A stretch of DNA of 8,298 nt from NCBI GenBank assembly GCA_022703195.1, contig JAKLEF010000081.1:1-8298 (forward strand), in the 5' to 3' direction. A program made the position numbers and the translations under genes. This DNA comes from Candidatus Fermentibacterota bacterium. GTDB taxonomy: Bacteria; Fermentibacterota; Fermentibacteria; Fermentibacterales; Fermentibacteraceae. Below are positions 1 through 6,930 of the stretch, piece after piece; position 1 is the first letter of the stretch; each line of letters starts with the position of its first letter. The notes below the pieces were generated by a model. It was given only the letters and a program-made list of their open reading frames with translations. It ran no database searches and was not told the DNA's origin.

Positions 1-1458
1 GAGATGCTCCGCCATTTCCTGGACCACAGGCACGAGGTGATCCTCAGGCGCTGCCAGTTCGAGAAGGCCAGGGCCGAGGAGCGTGCGCACATCCTGGAGG
101 GACTCAGGCGGGCCCTGGACGTCATAGACCAGATCATCTCGATCATCCGGTCGTCCTCGAACCAGGAAGAAGCCAGGGCGGCGCTGGTCTCGGGGTTCGA
201 GTTCTCGGAGAAGCAGGCCCAGGCCATCCTCGACATGAGGCTCCACAGGCTCACCTCCCTCGAGAGGGCCGAGCTGGACGAGGAGTACGAGGGGCTCATG
301 AAGGAGATCGCCGGGCTCTCGAAGATCATCGACGACCGCGCAGAGCTGAGCGCGGTGGTCCTGTCGGAGCTGGAGGCGGCCGCTGCGGCCTATGGCGAGC
401 CCAGGCGCACCGAGATAGTCTCCGTCGAGTCCTCGGACATGGAGATGGAGGACCTGATCCCCGACGACTCGATGGTCATAATGATGTCGCGGGCGGGGTA
501 CATAAAGAGGCTCCCGCTGGACACCTGGAAGAGCCAGCGCAGGGGCGGCAAGGGTCTGAGCGGGGCATCCACCCGCGAAGAGGACAGTCTGGAGCAGATA
601 TTCATAGCCACGAGCCACTCCAGCATCCTCTTCTTCACGGCTCTGGGCTTCTGCCACTGGCTGAAGGTCTACAGGATCCCTGAAGAGGGCAGGCACAGCA
701 AGGGCAAGGCGGTGGTCAACCTGCTGGACCTCCAGGAGGGCGACAGGCCCGTGGCGACTCTCTGCGTCAGGGACTTCGCGCAGGGCGGCAACCTGGTTCT
801 GGCCACCACGGACGGCACGCTCAAGAAGACCGCGCTGTCCGAGTACAGCCGCCCCAGGAGGAAGGGTATCAGGGCCATCAGGCTCTCGGAGGGATCCTCC
901 CTCCTCAGCGCCGTGCTGACTCCCGGCGACGCCGAACTCCTGCTGGCCACCAGGCTAGGCCGGGCCAACAGGTTCTCGGAATCCGAGATCCGCATGACGG
1001 GCCGCTTCACGAGCGGAGTCAGGGGCATCAGGCTGCAGAAGGGCGACGAGCTGGTTTCCATGGTCGTTCTGCAGGGCGAGGGCGATCTGCTCACAGTGAC
1101 GGCTAACGGGTTCGGCAAGCGCACCCCGGTAGGGGAGTATCCGATGCATCACCGGGGGGGCGGCGGGGTGAGGAACATCAGGGGTCTGGACAGGAACGGA
1201 CCCGTGGTCGCCGTTCGCCAGGTGAACGGTTCCGACGATTTGATACTTGTTTCATCCCATGCTATGGTGATAAGGTTGTCTGTCGCGGATGTCAGGCTCT
1301 GCGGGCGCAGCACCCAGGGGGTGCGCCTGATGGGCCTTCCCTCCGGCGACAGGATTGTCGACGCCGCCACAGTAGAACCCGACTCTGACGAGGTTCTCGA
1401 GGGGCACGATGCCGGGGACGGAACAGGCGCGGAATCCGACAGCGGCAGTACTAGCTAA
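1..1458 (+). CDS. gyrA: DNA gyrase subunit A, C-terminal part (5' truncated by window)
   Basis: This is the C-terminal 485 residues of gyrase A, the DNA-breaking and DNA-wrapping subunit of the type IIA topoisomerase that adds negative supercoils. The frame is open from base 1, so roughly the first 350-370 residues, including the active-site tyrosine, lie outside the window. Residues 1-125 match the end of the breakage-reunion domain (HRHEVILRR, the AHILEGL helix, QAQAILDMRLHRLTSLE). The GyrA box QRRGGKG, the hallmark that separates GyrA from ParC, is at residues 179-185 (bases 535-555). Six pinwheel blades can be followed, with turn motifs near residues 163, 213, 269, 317, 367 and 418 (GYIKRL, GFCHWL, GTLKKT, GRANRF, GFGKRT, MVIRLS). 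The last 27 residues form an acidic, Gly/Ser-rich tail like the one that tunes E. coli GyrA wrapping. The next gene begins inside the tail-coding bases. Confidence 0.97.
   Translation, partial: EMLRHFLDHRHEVILRRCQFEKARAEERAHILEGLRRALDVIDQIISIIRSSSNQEEARAALVSGFEFSEKQAQAILDMRLHRLTSLERAELDEEYEGLMKEIAGLSKIIDDRAELSAVVLSELEAAAAAYGEPRRTEIVSVESSDMEMEDLIPDDSMVIMMSRAGYIKRLPLDTWKSQRRGGKGLSGASTREEDSLEQIFIATSHSSILFFTALGFCHWLKVYRIPEEGRHSKGKAVVNLLDLQEGDRPVATLCVRDFAQGGNLVLATTDGTLKKTALSEYSRPRRKGIRAIRLSEGSSLLSAVLTPGDAELLLATRLGRANRFSESEIRMTGRFTSGVRGIRLQKGDELVSMVVLQGEGDLLTVTANGFGKRTPVGEYPMHHRGGGGVRNIRGLDRNGPVVAVRQVNGSDDLILVSSHAMVIRLSVADVRLCGRSTQGVRLMGLPSGDRIVDAATVEPDSDEVLEGHDAGDGTGAESDSGSTS
1399..1404 (+). promoter_or_regulatory. 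Ribosome binding site for the 1217-aa gene, inside gyrA
   Basis: GAGGGG ends 4 nt before the ATG at 1409. It supports that start even though it lies inside the gyrA 3' end, and it implies that ribosomes translating gyrA reach the start of the next gene. Confidence 0.55.
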
Positions 1459-4400
1459 GAAGCTGAAACTGTGGCACGTGGCCAACGAGCCCCGTCCCTC
1501 GCCGATACCGGAGGTGAGGACGGAGGCGGCCCTGCCGGTCGACCTCCTGGATTCCAGCCACGCCGATCCGTCCATCGTGATGGAGCTGTCGGCCCTCCGC
1601 GTCTTCGACCTGAAGGGCTGGGAGCCCGTCTGCTCCGACGTGGCGCTCATCGTCTCGAAGCTCAGCCCCGCATCCCGGGAGAGGCTCGTGGAGAGCCTCT
1701 CCCTGATATCATCCCCGCCTCCCGTCGAACCGAAGCTCGTCCGGAAGTGGCTCAGCGCCGTCAACAGCCTGCTGCCATCGTCCTATCCGACCGCGATCAT
1801 GGAGTTCTTCCAGCTCGCATGGATGTGGGAGCAGCTCAGGACCGTGACCGGGCTCGATCTCGAGAGGGTGATGGCGCTCTTCTTCCGCGCCCTGAGAGGG
1901 GTGGGGGAGGGTCCGAGATCCGCGCCGATGATACACTTCCTCCTGCAGCTCGCCGGGAGATGGCCCGAGAGGTTCTGCTTCTGGCTGGACAGGACCGCCA
2001 CCGGGGGACCCGACGTGATCCAGGCGCTGAAGCTCGCGGAGAGCATGACGCGCGATGCGGCACCCCACGCCCGTGAGACCCTGCTCGACTTCGGCGCGGA
2101 GATGGGCTGGAGGTTCCTCGACGACGAGTCCCTTCCTCTCTGGCGCGCTGTCGGGCGTCTCGGCGAACTGCTCCTCCGGAGGATCCGGGGCATCGCCATC
2201 CCGGTCCAGTCCATGCAGCTCCTTGCAGGGGTGCTCGGGCAGATAGAGAAGAGCGGGGCGATGGAGTCGGTCCTCTCCGAGGCCAGGGTGCGGGTGGCCT
2301 CGTCCATGTTCGGCGAGCAGGATCCGGACATCGTCGAAGAGGCTCTGGCCATGCAGCCCGAGGTGCACGGCGCCCTGCAGGCCACGGGGGAGATCGAGCT
2401 CATCGTGCAGGTCACGGCCCTGAGGGGGTCGTTCGCGAACCCGAGGCTCGTCGGTGAAGCGCTGGTGAAGCTCGCGGTGCTGGCCGGCGGCGGGCGGCTC
2501 GACACCTCTGTCCTCCTGATGCTGATCGAGAAGTTCGAGGGTCAGGTCAAGGAGGCCCAGGTACTGGATGCGGTCGATGTCCTGTCGGGGATCTCCGGCA
2601 GCGTGCCGATCCATCCAGTGGACACCTGGTTCAGGCTGATAAGGCTCGTGGGCGCCGGCGGCGAGGACAGGGACTCCTCGCGGGCACACAGGAACGCGAT
2701 GGCGAGGGTCCTCGAGGCGCTCGTGATGCAGCCCGATCCCGGGCCCAGCCTGGATGTCATCGAGGAGATACTGACCATCCCCAACCTCTCCTCCCCGGAG
2801 GTGTTCCAGGCCGCAGCCCTGCTGCTGCGCACGAACATCCCCGCCGACAAGGCCGTGATCCTGAGGAAGACCGGCCAGTGCGCGAGGCTCCTTTCCCTCC
2901 TCTCCCCGGTCGACAGGGACAGGCTCCTTTCCAGCATTCCCCCGCAGTGGCTCACGGCTCTCGCAGCGGAGGAGACGGACTCCTTCCGGTCGGTGTGCGA
3001 CGCTCTCGTGAAGCTGGATTCCCAGGGCCGCATGCCGAGGTTCCTCGACAGGATCGTCAGCCCGCTCCTCGAGGAGATATCGGCCAGGGGCGACGTGTTC
3101 GAGGAGTACCTGGCCGCGGCCGTCGTGGAGTACAACAGGATGCCCGCCCAGGGCAGGGTTCGCGACACCGAGCACGAACTCCTGAAGAGGCTGTTCAGGA
3201 CGGGCGACGGAGCCAAGACCATAGACAACCTGATATCAGACCTGCTGAAGGTGCCCGGGCTGGAGGGCGAACGGGCATCCAGCCTGATCGAGACCGTCAG
3301 GACGCTCTGCTCGGCGTTCGGAAGGCAGGCGGCCTGGCAGGACCCGTCCGATGCGACCCTGGCGCAGTTCCTCGAGAAGGGTCTCCCCAGGATCATCTCG
3401 GCGCTCGTCGACTGCCCCGAGGCGCTGGACACCATAACGCCGTCACGGATGATGGACCTGGTCGGCAGGCTGATGCCGTCCAACTCCGTGACCGACGCCG
3501 ATCCCCAGATCGCGAGGTGGCAGACCAGGACCGGGGCCTCGTTCTTCGGCATGGTCCTGCCCACGGCGATCGAGATCCTTCCCGACGAGCCCGGGACGCT
3601 CGCGCTCTTCGTCGAATCCATATCCGACCAGGCGATGCGCTCGGTACAGGGGCTGCCTGCCGGAGCCGGGTACCTGAACGAGGTGGCGGGGCGTCTCGAG
3701 CACCTCCTCATCGAATCCTACGCCGCCAAGATCAGGATACTCGGCGGGAGGAGGGGCGAGGCGGCCCCCGAGATACCCGAGAACTGGGCCGCCGACGTCT
3801 ATTCGGGATGGAGCTCGGTCAGGGCCTCCGAGGCTGCGCTTATGAAGGAGGCCACGCAGGTCTCCAGGATCCTCACGGGCGACAGGAAGATCCAGAGGGT
3901 CTTCGTCCACCAGGCCCGCAAGCTCTGGGAGGGCCTATCCCGAGCTGGCCTGCTCGCCCGGCCCTCGATGCTCAGGAACCCGCGCGAGGGCATCGCTCTC
4001 GTCTCCGAACTCGCCCACGGCGAGCTGCTCGAGCTCTTCCGCCTCCACGAGCAGGGCGAGGGACTGGTGACTCCCCAGACCATCGAAAGGGCCGAGAGGG
4101 TCTTCTCCCGCAGGACCTCCGACCATTCCGGCGAGAGTGCCAGCCGCACATGGCGCATGGAGGTGTTCACCCCGCTCGGCAACTGCCTCATCGACCTGCT
4201 CCTCCTCGACGGTGCGAGGACACCGGAGCTCGATACGCTCACCGACGGGTTCCTCGAGGTGGCGGAGTTCCTGGGCAACGAGACGGGGGGCGACGAACTC
4301 CTCCTCGCCTTCCAGAGATGCCTGTCGTCCGGCTCCTACGGTGTGGGCGAGTCCGGAGTCGCGCAGGCCCTCAAGGCCGCCGAGAAGCAGCTCTTCCGCC

Positions 4401-5062
4401 CCCTGTGGCGCCGCAGGGCGATGAGCAGGATCGAACTCGTCATCGCAGGCATGGGCAACAGGGAGAAGCTCGTGGACCGCCTGCTGGACAGGGTTGCGAG
4501 GGAGCCGGGAGTCGTCTCCCAGGTGAAGTTCCTCCGGAGGTTCGGCCCGCTGTTCCTAACCATCGAGGAGGTGATCCTCGAGTTCGAGGACAAGCGGCAG
4601 GAGCTCGGCGTCAGGGACTGCCTGAACGGCGTCTGGCTGCTGGCGGGGAGCGGCAGGGAGCCCGCCGGCGTGGCCGAGGCCGCGAGGGAGGCCTTCGAGG
4701 CCGCCTCCGAGGTGTTCAGGAGCATACGCCGCAGGAAGGGCGAGATCACCGCCGTCGAGGCCGAGGAGATAAGTGCGGAGATGCGCCGGCGCTACAGGGA
4801 CAACGCCGACGTGGTCGCGACATTGCTCAGATGGACGCTCGATCCCGCGCGCGAGGAGCTGCTGGGCGTGCTGGAGGGGCATCCCGTCCTTCTCGAGACG
4901 ATAAGCCGGGATACGGAACTCATCCACCTCATGGACGGGCTCTTCAGCGAGCCCGGCTTCCTGAACGGCGTCTCCGCTCTCGCCGATGATCCCGAGGAGC
5001 TCAAGGACCATCTCCTGAAGATGGCCGAAGGCAGGAGAGGCGCCCTGGAGGACGACGACTGA
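1409..5062 (+). CDS. Large all-helical protein of unknown function (1217 aa)
   Basis: I do not recognise this protein. It is about 1217 residues long, with no visible signal peptide or membrane-spanning segment, so it is probably cytoplasmic. The sequence is a long succession of amphipathic, Leu/Ala/Arg/Glu-rich stretches separated by short Pro/Gly/Asp turns, which suggests an alpha-solenoid (HEAT/ARM/TPR-like) or helical scaffold; no repeat consensus could be fixed by eye. A highly charged helical segment lies near residues 1090-1140 (RSIRRRKGEI to EMRRRYRDN), and the extreme C terminus is acidic (ALEDDD). No nucleotide-binding P-loop, metal-binding cysteine set or catalytic motif was seen. 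The ATG at 1409 has a fair ribosome binding site and overlaps gyrA by 50 bp. The stop falls 1 nt before the asparaginase ATG, so the gene is locked between two housekeeping-type genes. Codon use resembles gyrA, and the frame is intact over 3.6 kb, which argues that it is a real, long-resident gene. That it is coding is very likely; its function is unknown. Confidence 0.88.
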   Translation: MPGTEQARNPTAAVLAKKLKLWHVANEPRPSPIPEVRTEAALPVDLLDSSHADPSIVMELSALRVFDLKGWEPVCSDVALIVSKLSPASRERLVESLSLISSPPPVEPKLVRKWLSAVNSLLPSSYPTAIMEFFQLAWMWEQLRTVTGLDLERVMALFFRALRGVGEGPRSAPMIHFLLQLAGRWPERFCFWLDRTATGGPDVIQALKLAESMTRDAAPHARETLLDFGAEMGWRFLDDESLPLWRAVGRLGELLLRRIRGIAIPVQSMQLLAGVLGQIEKSGAMESVLSEARVRVASSMFGEQDPDIVEEALAMQPEVHGALQATGEIELIVQVTALRGSFANPRLVGEALVKLAVLAGGGRLDTSVLLMLIEKFEGQVKEAQVLDAVDVLSGISGSVPIHPVDTWFRLIRLVGAGGEDRDSSRAHRNAMARVLEALVMQPDPGPSLDVIEEILTIPNLSSPEVFQAAALLLRTNIPADKAVILRKTGQCARLLSLLSPVDRDRLLSSIPPQWLTALAAEETDSFRSVCDALVKLDSQGRMPRFLDRIVSPLLEEISARGDVFEEYLAAAVVEYNRMPAQGRVRDTEHELLKRLFRTGDGAKTIDNLISDLLKVPGLEGERASSLIETVRTLCSAFGRQAAWQDPSDATLAQFLEKGLPRIISALVDCPEALDTITPSRMMDLVGRLMPSNSVTDADPQIARWQTRTGASFFGMVLPTAIEILPDEPGTLALFVESISDQAMRSVQGLPAGAGYLNEVAGRLEHLLIESYAAKIRILGGRRGEAAPEIPENWAADVYSGWSSVRASEAALMKEATQVSRILTGDRKIQRVFVHQARKLWEGLSRAGLLARPSMLRNPREGIALVSELAHGELLELFRLHEQGEGLVTPQTIERAERVFSRRTSDHSGESASRTWRMEVFTPLGNCLIDLLLLDGARTPELDTLTDGFLEVAEFLGNETGGDELLLAFQRCLSSGSYGVGESGVAQALKAAEKQLFRPLWRRRAMSRIELVIAGMGNREKLVDRLLDRVAREPGVVSQVKFLRRFGPLFLTIEEVILEFEDKRQELGVRDCLNGVWLLAGSGREPAGVAEAAREAFEAASEVFRSIRRRKGEITAVEAEEISAEMRRRYRDNADVVATLLRWTLDPAREELLGVLEGHPVLLETISRDTELIHLMDGLFSEPGFLNGVSALADDPEELKDHLLKMAEGRRGALEDDD

Positions 5063-5063
5063 C

Positions 5064-6041
5064 ATGAGAGTGGCGATAGTCTCCACGGGAGGCACCATCG
5101 ACATGGTCCCGGGGCCTTCCGGCTTCCGCATCGACGAGTCCGACCCGGCTCCGGGCCGCCCCCCGGAGGGAGCCGTTCCGTCCGGATACGAGACCGAGCA
5201 GTTCAGGCTCTTCGCCCTGCCGAGCCCTCACATGACGCCTTCCCGCATGGCTGAACTGTGCAGATTCCTCGGCGGGCTGGCGGCCTCCGGCAGGTTCGAC
5301 GGGATAGTCGTGACGCATGGCACCGACACCCTGGAGGAGAGCGCATTCCTCGCGGACGTCAGCCTGGGATGCTCGTGCCCGGTGGTATTCACGGCCGCCA
5401 TGAGGAGTTCCTCGGAGCTCGGCGTGGACGGCCCGAGGAACCTCAGGGGAGCAATCCTGACCGCCACATGTCCGGAGTTTCGTAATTTCGGAGTTGCGGT
5501 CGTACTGAACGACGAGATACACGCGGCAGGAAGGGTGACGAAGACCTACACCAGCAACGTGAGCAGCTTCGCTTCTCCCGGTTACGGCCCCCTGGGCTTC
5601 GTGGACGAGGACAGGGTCTTCCTCGTGAACCGGCCGTGCTGGAGGCTGGAACTGCCTCCCGGCGAGCTGTCCCTCGACGAGAGGGTCGGTCTCGTGCGCA
5701 CGGCCGCCGGGCTCGGCGCGCGCGAACTGCGCTTCTGCCGGGAGTCCGGCGACAGGGCGGTGGTGCTCGAGGCCTTCGGCAGGGGCAACGTGCCCCCAGA
5801 CGTGGCCGACGAGGTCGGAGAATCCGTCCGTCACGGCATGCTCGTCGCCGTAGTGAGCAGATGCTATGTGGGCCGCGTTCTCGGGGTCTACGGCTATCCC
5901 GGCGGAGGTTCCGACCTCGCATCCCGGGGGGCGATGCTGGCTGGAGACATGCACGGGCACAAGCTGAGGCTCTTCCTGATGGCCGCCCTGGGCGCCGGGC
6001 TCGACAGGGAGGCCGTTTCGGCGCTCCTGGAGCGGCTGTGA
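5064..6041 (+). CDS. ansA: L-asparaginase, cytoplasmic type (asparaginase/glutaminase family)
   Basis: This 325-residue protein hydrolyses L-asparagine to aspartate and ammonia; the length is normal for the family. It has no signal peptide, so a cytoplasmic (AnsA-like) enzyme is favoured. The nucleophile motif STGGTI is at residues 7-12, with Thr11 as the expected nucleophile. The second signature, THGTDTLEE, is at 84-92, with Thr87-Asp88 matching Thr89-Asp90 of E. coli AnsB. VTKTYTSN at 158-165 supplies the catalytic lysine, Lys160. AAMRSSSELGVDGPRNL (111-127) and the C-terminal GYPGGG...AGDMHGHKLRLFLMAAL (277-308) are also typical. Two sites are unusual: Phe21 sits where a tyrosine is normal (the GY of E. 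coli AnsA), and the substrate loop reads PSPHMTP where E. coli AnsA has SSDMTP. TGGAGGA at 5046-5052, 11 nt upstream, supports the ATG, which lies 1 nt after the preceding stop. The family call is secure. The exact substrate (Asn, Gln or another beta-amide) is less so. Confidence 0.93.
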   Translation: MRVAIVSTGGTIDMVPGPSGFRIDESDPAPGRPPEGAVPSGYETEQFRLFALPSPHMTPSRMAELCRFLGGLAASGRFDGIVVTHGTDTLEESAFLADVSLGCSCPVVFTAAMRSSSELGVDGPRNLRGAILTATCPEFRNFGVAVVLNDEIHAAGRVTKTYTSNVSSFASPGYGPLGFVDEDRVFLVNRPCWRLELPPGELSLDERVGLVRTAAGLGARELRFCRESGDRAVVLEAFGRGNVPPDVADEVGESVRHGMLVAVVSRCYVGRVLGVYGYPGGGSDLASRGAMLAGDMHGHKLRLFLMAALGAGLDREAVSALLERL

Positions 6042-6066
6042 CCGCACGCGCGGGAATGGAGGATCG

Positions 6067-6396
6067 ATGTCGGGCGGAGGGCTGACCATCTCCCTGATCC
6101 CCCACAGCGGGAAGCCGCCCAGGCAGATGGAGTTCTCCGGCACCCGCCTTCTGCTTCTGCGCGTCGGCGCGGGTTTGACTATATTGATCGTCCTGGGTGC
6201 AATCCTGATCATCGTGCTCGGGGTGGCCGGGTCGATCGGGAGCAGGCCCCTGGCCGACAGGATCGAGGCGCTCGAGGATTCGCTCGAGGAGGCCCGCGGC
6301 ATGGAGGCGAGACTCGACTCGATCGAGGCCGAGCTGGGCGAGATCAGGCTCGTACGTGAGAGGCTCGAGAACATTTCCGAGCTGGCCGGCCCCTGA
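6067..6396 (+). CDS. Bactofilin-associated membrane anchor; M23-peptidase-like N terminus without the peptidase domain
   Basis: This 109-residue protein has three parts. Residues 1-27 are a short cytoplasmic-type segment containing LTISLIPHSGKPPRQ. Residues about 33-56 form one hydrophobic transmembrane helix (GLTILIVLGAILIIVLGVAG). Residues about 61-106 are a heptad-like coiled coil rich in Glu, Leu and Arg. The V/IPHSG...R opening, one membrane pass and a coiled coil ending in a phrase like ISELAGP match the N-terminal third of envelope LytM/M23 endopeptidases that are often encoded beside bactofilins. The LytM domain is absent: the stop comes where the linker to it would begin, and only 23 nt remain before the bactofilin. 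It may tether the bactofilin to the inner membrane or recruit a separate hydrolase. GGAGGA at 6058-6063 lies 3 nt before the ATG. The gene is very likely real; its role is inferred from resemblance and context. Confidence 0.8.
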   Translation: MSGGGLTISLIPHSGKPPRQMEFSGTRLLLLRVGAGLTILIVLGAILIIVLGVAGSIGSRPLADRIEALEDSLEEARGMEARLDSIEAELGEIRLVRERLENISELAGP

Positions 6397-6406
6397 GGGG
6401 CGGGCC
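6384..6406 (+). other. RNA hairpin spanning the anchor gene's stop codon
   Basis: The bases GGCC-G-GCCCC-TGA-GGGGC-G-GGCC form a 5-bp GC stem around a 3-nt loop, then one G-G mismatch, then a further 4 GC pairs. The loop is exactly the TGA stop codon of the anchor gene. No T-tract follows, so it is not a standard intrinsic terminator. It could affect ribosome release, re-initiation on the bactofilin (ATG 13 nt downstream) or mRNA stability. The structure follows directly from the sequence; any function is inference. Confidence 0.5.
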
Positions 6407-6419
6407 TGGGAGGCTGGCA

Positions 6420-6782
6420 ATGGGCCGTGACGATTCATCACGCGCGTCCTCGATGAACTCCATCGTCGGATCGGGAAGCGTCTTCAACGGGACTCTCAGG
6501 ATGGACGGCGGCCTGCGCGTGGACGGGACGGTCGAAGGCCAGATCGACGTCTCCGGGACCCTCACGGTAGGCCACGACGGGTTGATACGGGGCGACGTGA
6601 GCGCGACCCAGGCTATTATCGGCGGGACCATAATCGGCACGGTTCGTGCAGACCGGCAGCTCGAGCTCCAGCATGGTTCCAGGGTCGAGGGCGACATATT
6701 CACCAGGTCCCTGATAATCGAGGACGGCGTCTTTTTCGAGGGCAACTGCCGCATGCGCCCCGAGGGGGAGCACGAATCCTGA
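6420..6782 (+). CDS. Bactofilin (polymer-forming cytoskeletal protein)
   Basis: This is a 120-residue bactofilin, a nucleotide-independent filament former that organises cell-envelope enzymes at the inner membrane face. A short polar N-terminal tail (residues 1-12, MGRDDSSRASSM) precedes the domain. Residues about 13-112 show the right-handed beta-helix pattern of short repeats with regular glycines: IVGSGSVFNGTLRMDG, LRVDGTVEGQI, LTVGHDGLIRGDV, AIIGGTIIGTV, SRVEGDIFTRSLIIEDG and VFFEGNCRM. Length and repeat layout are typical of the family. The N-terminal tail has no obvious hydrophobic membrane-targeting segment, which makes the single-pass protein encoded just upstream a good candidate for its membrane partner. 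GGGAGG at 6408-6413 lies 6 nt before the ATG. The two genes are 23 nt apart and probably co-translated. Confidence 0.95.
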   Translation: MGRDDSSRASSMNSIVGSGSVFNGTLRMDGGLRVDGTVEGQIDVSGTLTVGHDGLIRGDVSATQAIIGGTIIGTVRADRQLELQHGSRVEGDIFTRSLIIEDGVFFEGNCRMRPEGEHES

Positions 6783-6793
6783 CATCCGTCCCG

Positions 6794-6900
6794 TGTGGAA
6801 AATGTGGAAAAGCCCCCCGAGTTGTGCAGAACCAGACAAAGCGTTTGATGTCTTGCATTTGTGCCTGCCATCTAAAGGGATTTGGAAGGTGGTTTCCACA
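6794..6900. promoter_or_regulatory. Cluster of three DnaA-box-like sites (TTTTCCACA type)
   Basis: TGTGGAAAA occurs twice head to tail at 6794-6802 and 6803-6811 with no gap; read on the minus strand it is TTTTCCACA. A third copy, GTTTCCACA, lies on the plus strand at 6892-6900. The consensus DnaA box TTATCCACA differs from the first two by one base, and TTTTCCACA is used as a DnaA box in cyanobacteria. The sites bracket the zone where the V-ATPase promoter would lie. They could bind DnaA, bind another regulator, or be coincidental. No AT-rich unwinding element and no replication gene other than gyrA is visible. Confidence 0.3.
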
Positions 6901-6930
6901 AGTCGATGATGCAGAGTGTCGACTTCATCG

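Noticed and set aside
1709..3711. Long minus-strand open frames (1709-3175, 2542-3711)
   Set aside because: They lie wholly antisense to the 1217-aa gene, show skewed His/Pro/Arg/Gly or Ser/Arg composition and match no family seen.
2878..4989. 703-codon open frame on the + strand inside the 1217-aa gene, and a 201-codon one at 1471-2076
   Set aside because: Both read as Arg/Gly/Pro/Ala-rich low-complexity protein typical of an off-frame in GC-rich coding DNA. The overlapped frame has normal protein composition and continuous coding.
5001..6441. Long minus-strand open frames (5001-6374, 5443-6441) antisense to the asparaginase and anchor genes
   Set aside because: The sense strand carries clear asparaginase motifs. 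The antisense products are composition-biased shadows.
6845..6876. TTGATG ... TCTAAA as a sigma-70 promoter for the V-ATPase operon
   Set aside because: The spacer is 20 nt and the -10 match is weak, so it is mentioned only as the best available guess.
6883..6898. TGGAA...TTCCA hairpin considered as a terminator
   Set aside because: The stem is only 5 bp, AT-containing and not followed by a T-run, and it overlaps the inverted nonamer.
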